The notes below the pieces were generated by a model. That model was not told where the DNA came from. It saw only the letters and a list, made by a program, of their open reading frames with translations, and did not search any database. Of a stretch of 64,000 bases of DNA, positions 8,605 to 18,213 are shown one piece after another. The translations under genes were made by a program, and so were the position numbers. The number at the start of each line of letters is the position of its first letter. Within the stretch, counting starts at the first letter, position 1. This stretch comes from Paenibacillus sp. JJ-223 (GTDB lineage: Bacteria; Bacillota; Bacilli; Paenibacillales; Paenibacillaceae): contig NZ_CAKMMP010000011.1 in the NCBI RefSeq assembly GCF_927798175.1, forward strand, positions 62,001-126,000. Reading direction: 5' to 3'.

Positions 8605-9537
8605 TTAGACAATCCCCCGGATTTCCTCCAAATCGCATACCTTTTCCTGCAGCATCCACTGCTCAAGCTCCCGCACCAGTTCCGCTCCTGCGCGCAAACG
8701 AACAAAATTATGCGTTCCCACCTGGACCGCGTTTGCGCCTGCCATGACGAATTCGATGATATCCTCGGCGGACCGGATGCCTCCCATGCCGATCACGGGA
8801 ATCGATACGGCCCGCGCCACCTGATGAACCATGCGGAGGGCAATCGGTTTAATGGCCGGCCCCGATAGCCCTGCATAAGTATTCGCAAAGACGCTTCGGC
8901 GTCTGCGCACATCGATTTTCATCGCCGAAAACGTATTGATCAACGAAACCGCATCGGCGCCCTCTTCCTCGCACATGGCTGCCATCCGCGCGATATTTTC
9001 GGCTTGGGGCGACAGCTTGACCATCAGCGGAAGGGACGTCGCATTCCGGACTTGGCGGACGACATCCCGGGCCGTCTCGGTCTGAATGCCGAACTGCATG
9101 CCTCCCTCTTTGACGTTGGGGCAAGAGATGTTCAGCTCCAGCATGTCCACGCCTCTGCGTCCTGTCGCGCCGCGCTCCTTCGCGTTTTCCGATATCATCG
9201 TGACGGCCCGAACGTACTCCTCCGGATCGGAACCACCCACATTGGCAATCACCGCCGTGTTCCAGCGGGTCATCTCATCCAATTCATGCTCCAAAAATGC
9301 GGATACGCCGGGATTCTCCAACCCTACGCTGTTGAGCATGCCGGAAGCCGTCTCATGAATCCGCAGGCCCGAATTGCCCGGCTTGGGATGCAAGGTCAGC
9401 CCTTTGCCGACGATGCCTCCCAAAACGTCCAGAGGGTAGAACCTCTCATACTCTCTTCCAAAGCCAAACGTTCCCGATGCCATCACCACCGGGTTTTTCA
9501 TAGCTACCCCTGCAATGTTACATGCCAAAGAACTCAT
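8605..9537 (-). CDS. pyrD: Dihydroorotate dehydrogenase, class 1B catalytic subunit
   Basis: PyrD oxidises dihydroorotate to orotate in pyrimidine synthesis. In class 1B it works with PyrK and passes electrons to NAD+. The 310-residue product starts MSSLACNIAGVAMKNP. I chose this ATG over a longer upstream extension because the family begins here and because it overlaps the end of pyrK by 20 bases, which implies translational coupling. Visible features are SGTFGFGREY, KGLTL (FMN site) and ELNISCPN with the catalytic base Cys139. Others are MVKLSP, the phosphate-binding GMGGI and AVQVGT. The pair is separate from any other pyr gene in the window. Confidence 0.95.
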   Translation of the reverse strand: MSSLACNIAGVAMKNPVVMASGTFGFGREYERFYPLDVLGGIVGKGLTLHPKPGNSGLRIHETASGMLNSVGLENPGVSAFLEHELDEMTRWNTAVIANVGGSDPEEYVRAVTMISENAKERGATGRRGVDMLELNISCPNVKEGGMQFGIQTETARDVVRQVRNATSLPLMVKLSPQAENIARMAAMCEEEGADAVSLINTFSAMKIDVRRRRSVFANTYAGLSGPAIKPIALRMVHQVARAVSIPVIGMGGIRSAEDIIEFVMAGANAVQVGTHNFVRLRAGAELVRELEQWMLQEKVCDLEEIRGIV

Positions 9538-10219
9538 GCAGTCCCACCTCCCCGATTGGAAAAACCGGACCTTCCTTGCATACCCTGCGGTTGCCCGCGG
9601 CAGTATGGATCGTGCATCCGAGACAGGCACCGATCCCGCATGCCATATGCTGTTCAACGGAAATATACAGCCTTGCCGGCGTATTCGCCGTTTTGCGGGC
9701 AAGCGCCCCTAGCATCGGGGCCGGTCCACAGGCAAACATGTTCGCATAATGTGCCGGATCAACCCGTTCGATGATACTTCCCCCGATTTGAACGGCTACG
9801 GACAACGATGCTGCCTCGAATGCTTCAACGCCGAAAGCTTGCTCCGCGAATCCCAGATACACGTGGGCATCCGGATATCGTTTGGCGGCAAGCAGCAGCG
9901 GAGCGGTTCCCATTCCCCCGCCGATCAGCGCCAAACTTCCGTCCACTTGCGGAAAACCGTTGCCGAATGGTCCCTCCAGGTCCAATTCCTCCCCTGGCTG
10001 CATCCGGGCAAATATGCGCGTCCCTTCGCCAACCACCCGATACAAAAAGGAAATGTGCTCCTTCGCGATATCATATATGCTGATCGGCCTCGCAAGCAGC
10101 GGGAAACCGTGCCGGCCGCGCAGCATATAAAACTGCCCCATCCTGCCCTCGAAGCTCCCTTCTACCTTCATAACATGAACATCCGGCACAATCGCCTCAT
10201 TGGAAATCAACTTCGCCAT
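9518..10219 (-). CDS. pyrK: Dihydroorotate dehydrogenase electron-transfer subunit
   Basis: PyrK holds FAD and a [2Fe-2S] cluster and carries electrons from PyrD to NAD+. The protein of about 233 residues has the FAD-binding RPISIYD strand, the nucleotide-binding GGGMGTAPL, FACGPAPML, and the cluster ligands in CGIGACLGC plus a later cysteine in RRVCKEGPVF. The start at 10219 (MAKLISNEA) is preferred because GGGGAGGG lies just upstream. An in-frame ATG at 10255 would add 12 residues. The gene overlaps pyrD, forming a two-gene operon. The upstream region carries an array of DnaA-box-like words. Confidence 0.95.
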   Translation of the reverse strand: MAKLISNEAIVPDVHVMKVEGSFEGRMGQFYMLRGRHGFPLLARPISIYDIAKEHISFLYRVVGEGTRIFARMQPGEELDLEGPFGNGFPQVDGSLALIGGGMGTAPLLLAAKRYPDAHVYLGFAEQAFGVEAFEAASLSVAVQIGGSIIERVDPAHYANMFACGPAPMLGALARKTANTPARLYISVEQHMACGIGACLGCTIHTAAGNRRVCKEGPVFPIGEVGLHEFFGM

Positions 10220-10408
10220 ACCATCCCTCCCCATTAACCACCCACTATATCGCATAACCGGCCAAGTTTACGTGACCTTCCTCATAAGTGAACACCGTTC
10301 ACCGATCCAATACGTTCCTTACATCATTCGACATCTCTTGCTACAACCAGGTCCAAAGGCGGGTCCGTTATTTTTCTCTCATGGGACAACGGCAACTTCC
10401 CATTTTTC

Positions 10409-10584
10409 TGTGGATAACACTCAAATTCACTCTGCTTGTCCCCATATCACTCGGAAAAACGCTATATTTTTGTATCAATAACCCCAGATTGTGAATAACT
10501 TGTGCACAATTACCCACAACCTGTGAATAAACCTGTTGATATATGTGCATATGTATTTAAATCATGTGCATAACCTGTGTATTT
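10409..10584 (+). promoter_or_regulatory. Phased DnaA-box-like array upstream of pyrKD
   Basis: Four perfect TGTGNATAA words (complement of the DnaA box TTATNCACA) lie in the same orientation at 10409, 10490, 10522 and 10565. Near matches fill positions 10501, 10534, 10544 and 10576. From 10490 on, the starts fall about every 10-11 bases or multiples of it, so the words lie on one face of the helix. The array occupies the 480-base gap between the ABC-operon terminator and pyrK. Binding by DnaA is inferred from the word alone. Confidence 0.6.
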
Positions 10585-10697
10585 GTTCTCTAAGTTATCA
10601 TCGACATATTATAAGAAACTAGGCTAAAAGCCCCTTCTTCTTCTTTTACATCGCCTCAGCCTCCAGAACATAAAAAAACGATACGATCAATAACCAA

Positions 10698-10731
10698 AAA
10701 ACCGTCCAGCGCATAACGCGAACGGTTTTCC
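10698..10731 (-). terminator. Terminator of the peptide ABC operon
   Basis: On the minus strand, AAAACCGTTCGCG and a complementary arm ending ACGGTTTTTTGG form a hairpin followed by T residues. It lies just beyond the stop of the last ABC gene at 10735. Confidence 0.75.
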
Positions 10732-10734
10732 TTG

Positions 10735-11697
10735 CTAATACAAATGGCACGCCACCTGACGGCCCGGGGAAATCTCCCGCAGCTCCGGAATCGCAGAGCG
10801 GCATTCTTCTTTGACATAAGGACAACGGGGATGAAACGTGCAGCCAGTTGGCGGATTCTCAGGATTGGGCACGTCGCCGCCCAGTACGATGCGGTCTTTT
10901 TTTGCTTCGGGATCAGGAACAGGGACGGCAGACATCAACGCTTTGGTATAGGGATGGAGCGCCTCGGAGAACAGCTCTGCCGTAGGCGCAAGCTCAATGA
11001 CTTTGCCAAGGTACATGACCGCCACGCGGTCGCTGATGAATTTAACGACGGACAAGTCATGCGAGATGAACATATAGGTCAGGCCGAACTGTTCCTGCAG
11101 GTCTTGCATGAGGTTCAATACCTGGGCCTGTATGGATACGTCCAGCGCCGACACAGGCTCGTCGCATACGATGAACTTCGGATTGAGCGCCAGCGCGCGC
11201 GCAATGCCAATCCGCTGCCTTTGCCCGCCCGAGAATTCGTGCGGAAACCGATGGGCTTGATATGGGGATAACCCGACGACTTCCATCAGCTCTTCGATCC
11301 GGGTTTTCAGTTCGTTTTTTCCCAGCTTGTGATGGGTCAGCAATGGCTCCTCCAGCGTACGCTGCACGGTCCAACGCGGATCAAGCGATGCATACGGGTC
11401 CTGGAACACCATCTGCATATCGGTGCGGAAACGCCGCAATTGCTCCGGTGCCAGCTTGCGCACGTCCTTTCCTTCGAAGAACACCTCGCCGTCCGTCGGT
11501 TCGATCAAACGCAGAATGGCACGTCCCGTCGTTGATTTGCCGCAGCCCGATTCACCCACCACAGCAAGCGTCTCGCCACGTTCCACAGTCAAGGTTACGC
11601 CGTCCACGGCTTTTACCGCGCCGACCTGTTTCGATAACAAACCTTTACGGATCGGATAATGCTTTTTCAGATCGCGAACTTCCAAAATGGCGCTCAT
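10735..11697 (-). CDS. Peptide/nickel-type ABC transporter ATP-binding protein (DppF/OppF-like)
   Basis: This 320-residue ATPase is the second of the pair energising the permeases at 16.3-18.2 kb. It has Walker A GESGCGKST, signature SGGQRQR, Walker B FIVCDEP and the C-terminal oligopeptide extension (NPENPPTGCTFHPRCPY) with its cysteine cluster. The start at 11697 overlaps the stop of the upstream ATPase gene as ATGA. A longer reading starting at 11727 is possible but would run deep into that gene. It is the last gene before the operon terminator. Confidence 0.92.
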   Translation of the reverse strand: MSAILEVRDLKKHYPIRKGLLSKQVGAVKAVDGVTLTVERGETLAVVGESGCGKSTTGRAILRLIEPTDGEVFFEGKDVRKLAPEQLRRFRTDMQMVFQDPYASLDPRWTVQRTLEEPLLTHHKLGKNELKTRIEELMEVVGLSPYQAHRFPHEFSGGQRQRIGIARALALNPKFIVCDEPVSALDVSIQAQVLNLMQDLQEQFGLTYMFISHDLSVVKFISDRVAVMYLGKVIELAPTAELFSEALHPYTKALMSAVPVPDPEAKKDRIVLGGDVPNPENPPTGCTFHPRCPYVKEECRSAIPELREISPGRQVACHLY

Positions 11698-12674
11698 TGC
11701 AATCCCCCTTCCTGTTGAAGCAAACAACGGCAGCGGTGTCCGGGTACGGTTTCCAGCAATTCGGGCTGCACCCGTTCACACCGCTCTTCCCTCACCGGGC
11801 AACGCGGAGCGAAACGGCAGCCTGCAGGCATCTGTGCCGGATTCGGAACCTGCCCCGGGATAGAAGAAAGCCTGTCCTGATCGCCGGCGAGCTGCGGCAA
11901 CGAAGCCAGAAGCCCGCGGGTGTACGGATGCTTCGGATCGGAGAACAACGTCTTGACATCGGTCTCTTCGACCACTTGTCCCGCATACATCACCATGACT
12001 CGGTCGCACATTTCGGCTACGACACCAAGGTCATGGGTGATCATTACAATCGCCATGTTCTCGGTCTGTTGCAGTTCGCGCATCAGATCGAGGATCTGTG
12101 CCTGAATCGTCACGTCGAGTGCCGTGGTCGGTTCATCGGCGATCAGCAATTGCGGATTGCACACCATGGCCATGGCAATCATGACCCGCTGGCGCATGCC
12201 GCCAGACAACTGATGCGGATATTGGTCCGCGATTTTCTCGGGACGGGGAATCCCCACTTTGCGCAGCATGTCGACCGAGCGTTCCCAGGCTTCTCTTTTG
12301 CCCAGTTTCAGGTGATACCGCGCCGACTCCGATATTTGCTTGCCAATCTTGAACACTGGATTCAGCGAGGTCATCGGTTCCTGAAAAATCATCGCCATCC
12401 GGTTACCCCGGATCTTCCGGATTTCCCGACCGGACAGTTTAAGCATGTCCTTGCCCTGAAAGCGAACCTCGCCGGAAGCGACGCGGCCGATGCGTTTGGG
12501 CAGAAGTTGCATGATCGACAACGAGGTAATGCTTTTGCCGCAACCTGATTCGCCGACAATGCCCAGCGTCTCTCCCTGACGCACAGACAAGCTCACCCCG
12601 TCCACGGCGCGAATAACTCCTCGGTCCGTGATGAATTCCGTTCGCAGATCCGCCACTTCGAGCAGTGCAGTCAT
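11694..12674 (-). CDS. Peptide/nickel-type ABC transporter ATP-binding protein (DppD/OppD-like)
   Basis: This 326-residue protein is the first ATPase of the pair. It contains Walker A GESGCGKS, Q-loop FQEPMTSLNP, signature LSGGMRQR, Walker B LLIADEP and the C-terminal NPAQMPAGCRFAPRCP motif of the oligopeptide branch. It is co-transcribed with the M20 peptidase gene upstream (54-base gap) and overlaps the next ATPase gene by 4 bases. Confidence 0.92.
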   Translation of the reverse strand: MTALLEVADLRTEFITDRGVIRAVDGVSLSVRQGETLGIVGESGCGKSITSLSIMQLLPKRIGRVASGEVRFQGKDMLKLSGREIRKIRGNRMAMIFQEPMTSLNPVFKIGKQISESARYHLKLGKREAWERSVDMLRKVGIPRPEKIADQYPHQLSGGMRQRVMIAMAMVCNPQLLIADEPTTALDVTIQAQILDLMRELQQTENMAIVMITHDLGVVAEMCDRVMVMYAGQVVEETDVKTLFSDPKHPYTRGLLASLPQLAGDQDRLSSIPGQVPNPAQMPAGCRFAPRCPVREERCERVQPELLETVPGHRCRCLLQQEGGLQ

Positions 12675-12728
12675 GTTATTCCCCTCCCAATTCGATGATG
12701 AAATGCTTAATGATGACGAAGATACGAT

Positions 12729-14051
12729 TTATGACGAAGAAACTTTCGAGGCTGCAGATACGGACCGATCCGAATCTTGCATGCCTTCGACGCCGAGATA
12801 TTTGAGCGCACTAAGCGCGTACACCTTGGCACACTGGATAATTTGCCATACCGGCGCCTTTTCGTTGAAATTATGGATGGTCGACAACTCGGCAGGGCCG
12901 TATTGCAGTACAGGAATGTTGTGGTTGCGGAAATGACGCGCATCGCTCGAAGCCCATTGCAGCACGCCGTATGCTTCTTCGCCACTCACCTTTTCAATGC
13001 TCTCGACCAGTTGGCTTACGATCGGTTCATGCGGTGGAGTCCAGTTGGCGTTTCCTTGAAAACCGAACGGCTTCAGCTCCGATTCGATGCCTGCTTCGAG
13101 CAGCAGGGAGCGAGCCCGGTCCAGAACGTCACGGTAATCAACGCCGAACGGTACCCGCGAATCCACTTGCACCGTGCAGCGATCAGCCACCACGTTGACT
13201 TTGGTACCGCCCGTAATGGTTCCGATGTTCACCGTCACGTGATCGAATACCTGATAAGCCAGCCCCGCCTGCTCTCGTTCCTTCGCATAATGCTGCGAAA
13301 TGCCGATGATCTCTTTCACTTCTTCCGGGATGTTTGGTTTGATATCCCACAACCGCTGCAGCGCCTCGATGCCTTTCGCCGCCTTTACGATGGCGTTCTC
13401 GCCCACGACCGGAGACAAGCTGCCATGGCCTGGCGTGCCTTCCACCGTAAATTCGAACCAGCAGCTGCCCTTCTGTCCGATCGTCGGATGCTGTGGACTG
13501 GACGGTTCGGCAATGACAGCCGCCGTTCCGGTGGCAAGCCCGCGTTCCAGTACCCAAGGCACCCCCAGATCCCCGCCGGTCTCCTCGTCCGGCACGATCA
13601 TGAGCGACAGATCACCGCGAAGCGGTACGCCCAGCTTGGCCAGGATTGCTGTGGCGAATATCAGGCCGGCCAGCCCGCCTTTCATGTCAGAAGCTCCGCG
13701 TCCAAGCATGTACCCGTCCCGAATTTCGCCGCAGAACGGATCGAAATCCCAACGGGATAAATCGCCCGCAGGAACAACGTCCGTGTGACCACAGAAGATC
13801 AGATGTTTTCCTTCATCCCCTTCGCCTGTGCCCTTCAGCGTGGAGACCAGGTTCAGCATCGTTTCCGTTGCTGCGTGCACCTTGGTGCCGATCCCGGCCT
13901 GATGCAGGTATTCGATGATAAACGCGCTAATTTCCCGGGAATCTCCCGGCGGGTTTTCGGTCGGGAACTGAATGAGCTTGGAGCACAGCTCAAGCAACTC
14001 GTCCTGATTTTCCTCGATCGCATCCAGCACTTTCTTTTTCCAATCCATCAT
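12729..14051 (-). CDS. M20 family metallopeptidase (ArgE/DapE-type deacylase)
   Basis: This 440-residue cytoplasmic metal-dependent amidohydrolase has FCGHTDVVP (metal-binding His and catalytic Asp), GRGASDMKGG (bridging Asp), VPDEETGGDLG (catalytic Glu and metal Glu), EPSS, and the late metal-binding His in STIHNFNEKAP. All expected ligands are visible. The start at 14051 (MMDWKKK) has GGAGAGGAG upstream; an in-frame ATG 150 bases earlier would run into the binding-protein gene. The gene is embedded between the binding protein and the ATPases of the peptide-type transporter. It probably hydrolyses what the transporter imports: an N-acyl amino acid, an N-carbamoyl amino acid or a dipeptide. 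Confidence 0.9.
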   Translation of the reverse strand: MMDWKKKVLDAIEENQDELLELCSKLIQFPTENPPGDSREISAFIIEYLHQAGIGTKVHAATETMLNLVSTLKGTGEGDEGKHLIFCGHTDVVPAGDLSRWDFDPFCGEIRDGYMLGRGASDMKGGLAGLIFATAILAKLGVPLRGDLSLMIVPDEETGGDLGVPWVLERGLATGTAAVIAEPSSPQHPTIGQKGSCWFEFTVEGTPGHGSLSPVVGENAIVKAAKGIEALQRLWDIKPNIPEEVKEIIGISQHYAKEREQAGLAYQVFDHVTVNIGTITGGTKVNVVADRCTVQVDSRVPFGVDYRDVLDRARSLLLEAGIESELKPFGFQGNANWTPPHEPIVSQLVESIEKVSGEEAYGVLQWASSDARHFRNHNIPVLQYGPAELSTIHNFNEKAPVWQIIQCAKVYALSALKYLGVEGMQDSDRSVSAASKVSSS

Positions 14052-14160
14052 GGTCAGGCTCCTCTCCGTATTTCCGATATGGTTATGCAAGCAAGGACAT
14101 GCGGCAAATGGTCGGAAGACAGGCTGTCCGCCTGTCTCCCGTCCGCTTTCGTTGCCCTTC

Positions 14161-15744
14161 TTATTCGCCTTTGCTAAGCGGATAGAAGCGCAGCACTTCA
14201 TCCGGGTAATACACGTATCCGCTGATCTTGTTGTTCATGCCCACGACGCGATTGTACTCGTACAAGTACGCCCAAGGCGCTTCCGTTGTAATGATTTCCT
14301 GCGCCTTTCCGTACAGTTCGTTACGTTTATCCGCATCCGGCTCGGCACCGGCTTCCTCCCACAGCTTGTTCACTTCCGCATTGTTGTAGTGAATATAGTT
14401 GGAGGAACCTTCGCCATAGAGCAGGAAGCCGAGATGGTAACCAGGATCATTGACAAAGGAGGTCCATTTGGAAATATAAGATACCAGGTTGCCTTCTTTT
14501 TGCTGTTCAAGGAACTGCGCACGCGCCACCTTGTTGATGTTCATCGTGACGCCGATTTTGGCAAGCTCGGCCTGAATCAATACGGCGTCGTATTCCCAAT
14601 CGTCAAAGCCCGAGCCCAGCGTGAAGTCAAAACTGAATCCGTCTGCATATCCGGCTTCGGCCAGCAATTGTTTGGCTTTGTCGAGATTGTATTCGTAGAC
14701 GTAACCCGCATCCGTGTATCCCGGCGTATTGCTCGCCACTGCACTCTTCATCGTTTTGGCTTGTCCATACATGACGTCATTGATCAGTTGGTCATAAGGA
14801 ATGGCGTATGAGATGGCCTGCCGCACCTTTTCGTTGTCGAACGGCTTTACATTGTTATTCATTGCAAAGAACAGAATTCGGTTACTCGCATTGGAGGCAA
14901 TCGTTAGATCGCTGTTTTCCTGCAAGGCCGTTACGTCTTTGGGAGGAATTTCAATCGCCATATCCACGTCGCCCTTGTTCAGCAGCAGTACCCGGTTGGA
15001 CGCTTCTTTCGTGAATTTCAGCGTGACTTTGCCCAGCTGAGGCGCTCCCTGCCAGTAATCGTTGTTGGCTTGGAATACGGCCTCGCTCGCCGGATCCCAC
15101 TTTTCGAGGGAGAATGGTCCGGAACCGGCCGCATTGGTCTTGAGATATTCATCACCTTTCTCCTCGACCAGCTTTTGGTCCACGATGGAGAAGGTGTACA
15201 TGGCAATGATTTGGGTAAACATGTGGTTTGGCTTGTTCAGCGCGATTTCGACGGTCGAATCGTCGATCTTGGTCACGCTTTTGATATCGGCCATGCCGTA
15301 CAGAAAGCTGCCCGAGCTTGAATTTTTCACCCGTTCAAATGAATATACGACCGCATCCGCGTTCACCGGATTTCCGCTTTGGAACGTCACGCCGCTTTTG
15401 AGCTTGAATGTGTACGTCGCGTTGTCGTCAGACACGTCCCAGCTCTCCGCCAACATCGGCTGGATGTTCTCGGTATCGGCCACTTCTCCGCCATCGACCG
15501 TTTTCACCCCGTAAGTGACCAACTGATCATAAGTAGCGAGTACCAGCGTATCCGAGGTTAAATCGTTGGCTTCTGCCGGATCCATCGTTGTTCCGCCCTC
15601 TGAATAAGCCACTGTCAAGGTTGGTGCGGGTTTTGTTGTCTCTCCCGTGCCCGTTGCTGCCGGTTGCTGGTTCGCATTGCTGGCACAGCCGCTGAGCACG
15701 ACGGTAAGGGCAATCATTGCAGAAAACCATTTGCGTTTGTTCAT
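14161..15744 (-). CDS. ABC transporter substrate-binding protein, family 5 (DppA/OppA-like)
   Basis: This 527-residue lipoprotein would capture the substrate outside the membrane. The signal peptide ends at a lipobox (VVLSGCAS, Cys about 19), followed by the family-5 features TMDPAEANDLTSD, PMLAESWDVSDDNATYTFKLKSG-type strands and a YxxIPYDQLI segment. The start at 15744 has GGGGAGG upstream. The gene follows a 528-base gap after the second permease. It precedes the M20 gene, so binding protein, peptidase and ATPases may have their own promoter in that gap. Confidence 0.93.
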   Translation of the reverse strand: MNKRKWFSAMIALTVVLSGCASNANQQPAATGTGETTKPAPTLTVAYSEGGTTMDPAEANDLTSDTLVLATYDQLVTYGVKTVDGGEVADTENIQPMLAESWDVSDDNATYTFKLKSGVTFQSGNPVNADAVVYSFERVKNSSSGSFLYGMADIKSVTKIDDSTVEIALNKPNHMFTQIIAMYTFSIVDQKLVEEKGDEYLKTNAAGSGPFSLEKWDPASEAVFQANNDYWQGAPQLGKVTLKFTKEASNRVLLLNKGDVDMAIEIPPKDVTALQENSDLTIASNASNRILFFAMNNNVKPFDNEKVRQAISYAIPYDQLINDVMYGQAKTMKSAVASNTPGYTDAGYVYEYNLDKAKQLLAEAGYADGFSFDFTLGSGFDDWEYDAVLIQAELAKIGVTMNINKVARAQFLEQQKEGNLVSYISKWTSFVNDPGYHLGFLLYGEGSSNYIHYNNAEVNKLWEEAGAEPDADKRNELYGKAQEIITTEAPWAYLYEYNRVVGMNNKISGYVYYPDEVLRFYPLSKGE

Positions 15745-16272
15745 GTCTGTTTCCTCCCCATTTGGACCATCTCTTGATTGGACTGCAGCCAGGCCGGATT
15801 CGCGGGTCACGCCCGCATCCCAATCCTGGCTGCATTACAGCAGGTTGAATTCTCTCTACGCCTTTATGTTTAAAACTGTGAAGCGTTGTTGCGGTGCTTA
15901 AATAGAGTAAGAGGTTATACACCTCCCCGCTCCATCCTCGCAGAGCCCCAGTCGTGGTTCCGGATGTATGCCTCGAAGACTCTCGTTTGATTATTGTCAC
16001 TCCCCCAATGAAACAGCACACCCTAGGATAGGGAAGAGAGGGGATGTATCTGCTTCAATGCGCTAGTGGCATAAGATCAACGATGGACTTTGAAGGATGA
16101 TGAGTCGGACGAGCAGCTTCCTTCTTCATATCACCACTTCCAAGCGCAAGTCTCCAACATGCATATCAACCGGTACAATCCACGTCTTGAAATTCATATT
16201 CAACGAGCAAGGTTCAGGGACTTCAAGCAGGTCCAAGCAAGCAGCATGTTGCGAACCCGCGATAAATCCCCT
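15745..16272. other. Long gap inside the transporter cluster
   Basis: These 528 bases separate the second permease gene from the binding-protein gene, both on the minus strand. I see no coding sequence with an RBS, no perfect long hairpin and no strong sigma-A promoter. The length suggests a separate promoter or leader for the binding-protein gene, which usually needs higher expression than the permeases. Confidence 0.5.
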
Positions 16273-17175
16273 CTATCTGCCCGAACGCAACCTTGGGTCC
16301 AATACATCCCTAAATCCGTCTCCCAGCAAATTGAAGCCTAAAATCGAAGTTGCAATGGAGAGACCCGGGAAAGTCACCAGCCACCATTGACCGGAAATAA
16401 TGTATTCGCGGCCTTCCGAGATCATCGCGCCCCACTCGGCCGTTGGCGGCTTGACGCCGAGCCCCAGGAAACTGAGGCTTGATGCGGTCAAAATCGCGAA
16501 ACCCATCCCGAGTGTGGCCTGCACAAGCAAGGGTGCAAGCGCGTTGGGCAAAATGTGGCGGAACAGGATCGTCCGATCCTTCACCCCGATGGCCCGGCTG
16601 GCTTCGACGTATTCCTTCTCGCGCAGCGATACCGTCTGCCCATACATCAGTCTGGCGAACTCGGGAATGCCGACAACGCCGACGGCGATCATTGCGCTGG
16701 TCAAACCGTTACCCATGGATGCTGCAATCGCCATCGACAGGACCAAGGAGGGGAACGCCAGCAGTACATCCATCAGCCGCATAATGATGTTCCCCATCCG
16801 ACCGCCATAATAGGCAGCGATTCCGCCGAGCGGAACGCCGATCAGAAACGAAATGCCGACGGCGATCAGGCCCGTCCATATGCTGATGCGTGCTCCATGG
16901 AGCACGCGGCTCAGAATATCGCGGCCGTAATTGTCCGTTCCGAACCAATGCTCGCCGGAAGGGGACTGCAGCTTAACCGCAGTGTTTGTTGCGTAAGGAT
17001 CATATGGCGCGATCCAAGGGGCGACAGCCGCAATCACCGTCCACATGACGATAAAGGTCAGGCCTACGACCGCAAGCCGATTGCGCAGCAGCAGCCGCAG
17101 AAAGGTTTTGGGTTTGGCAGCGGCTTCTTGTACCGGCTTTGAACTTCCCAGTGTTGTTGGCGCAGCAGTATTCAC
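16273..17175 (-). CDS. ABC transporter permease (DppC/OppC-like)
   Basis: This 300-residue inner-membrane permease has a long N-terminal cytoplasmic segment, a first membrane segment near residues 33-55, and HWFGTDNYGRDILSRVLHGARIS, the family hallmark. The EAA loop reads EYVEASRAIGVKDRTILFRHILPN. The C-terminus ends LLGDGFRDVLDPRLR. It starts at GTG 17175 behind AAAGGAGGA. It forms the channel with the preceding DppB-like permease, whose stop is 27 bases upstream. Confidence 0.93.
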   Translation of the reverse strand: MNTAAPTTLGSSKPVQEAAAKPKTFLRLLLRNRLAVVGLTFIVMWTVIAAVAPWIAPYDPYATNTAVKLQSPSGEHWFGTDNYGRDILSRVLHGARISIWTGLIAVGISFLIGVPLGGIAAYYGGRMGNIIMRLMDVLLAFPSLVLSMAIAASMGNGLTSAMIAVGVVGIPEFARLMYGQTVSLREKEYVEASRAIGVKDRTILFRHILPNALAPLLVQATLGMGFAILTASSLSFLGLGVKPPTAEWGAMISEGREYIISGQWWLVTFPGLSIATSILGFNLLGDGFRDVLDPRLRSGR

Positions 17176-17202
17176 AGCGGGTATCCTCCTTTCACGGCAT
17201 CT

Positions 17203-18213
17203 TTATTCATAACGAATTCGCGGATCAATCAGGCCGTAGACCAGATCAACGATCAGATTGATGCAACAGAACAGGATCGCACTGACGAGTGTAAAAGCTT
17301 GAATCGGCGCGTAATCCGCAGCCAGAATCGAGTCTGTGACGTAACCGCCTAGCCCGGGCCAGGAAAAAATCGTTTCTGTAATGACCGCTCCGCCCATCAA
17401 TCCGCCAAATTGAAGGCCAAGCACCGTCAACGTCGGAATCAGGGCATTGATCAAGGAGTGCCTGCCCACGACGGAAGCCTCGCTGAGCCCCTTTGCTCTC
17501 GCAGTCCGTACGTAATCCTGCCCGACGACTTCCAGCATGCTTGAACGGGTCATGCGGGCCACGATGGCCATCGTGCCCGTGCTCAGGCAAATCGCCGGAA
17601 GCAACAAATGGGCCAAGCTGCTTTTCAATGCAACGATGTCACCACTGAGCAGGCTATCCAGTACGTACATCCCGGTAATATGGGTCGGCGGATTCAGGTC
17701 GCCGCTGATGCGGCCCATCGGTGCAGGTGCCCAACCGAGAATCGAATAGAAAATGTAGATGAACAGCAGACCCAGCCAAAAAATCGGTACACAAGCACCA
17801 ATCAACGAAAATACTCTGGAAATGTGATCGATGAAGGATTCCTTTTTCGTAGCCGCTATAATGCCCACCGGAATGGCGACGCAAATGGCGATCACGATGC
17901 TGGCCAGCGTCAGCTCAATCGTTGCCGGGAAGCGCGAGGCGAAATCGCTCGCTACCGTATGGCCCGTGTGATAGGCGAAGCCCAGATCGCCCTGAAGCAG
18001 CTGCCATACATAAGTAAAAAACTGTACGAATAACGGTTGGTCCAGCCCCATGTCTTGCCGAATCCGGTTAATAACGTCATCGGTCGCTTGTTCCCCGGCC
18101 ATCACGAGCGCGGGGTCCCCGGGCAGCACCCTGGACAGAATAAACGTAATGACTACGATGCCCAGCAGTGCCGGGATCATCTGCAGCAACCTTCGGACCG
18201 TATAAGCTAACAA
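17203..18213 (-). CDS. ABC transporter permease (DppB/OppB-like)
   Basis: This 336-residue membrane protein begins LAYTVRRLLQMIPALLGIVVITFILSR, the typical first membrane segment. The EAA-type loop is DYVRTARAKGLSEASVVGRHSLINALIP, and it ends VYGLIDPRIRYE. The start is TTG at 18213 behind AAAGGGGTTGAT. It is the first gene of the transporter operon, transcribed leftward from the gap downstream of pucR. Confidence 0.93.
   Translation of the reverse strand: MLAYTVRRLLQMIPALLGIVVITFILSRVLPGDPALVMAGEQATDDVINRIRQDMGLDQPLFVQFFTYVWQLLQGDLGFAYHTGHTVASDFASRFPATIELTLASIVIAICVAIPVGIIAATKKESFIDHISRVFSLIGACVPIFWLGLLFIYIFYSILGWAPAPMGRISGDLNPPTHITGMYVLDSLLSGDIVALKSSLAHLLLPAICLSTGTMAIVARMTRSSMLEVVGQDYVRTARAKGLSEASVVGRHSLINALIPTLTVLGLQFGGLMGGAVITETIFSWPGLGGYVTDSILAADYAPIQAFTLVSAILFCCINLIVDLVYGLIDPRIRYE

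Noticed and set aside
10409..10584. Chromosomal replication origin
   Set aside because: DnaA-box-like words are present, but dnaA, dnaN, rpmH and other origin genes are absent, and there is no obvious unwinding element.
11262..12548. 428-codon plus-strand frame opposite the ABC ATPase genes
   Set aside because: Antisense shadow; Walker and signature motifs lie on the minus strand.
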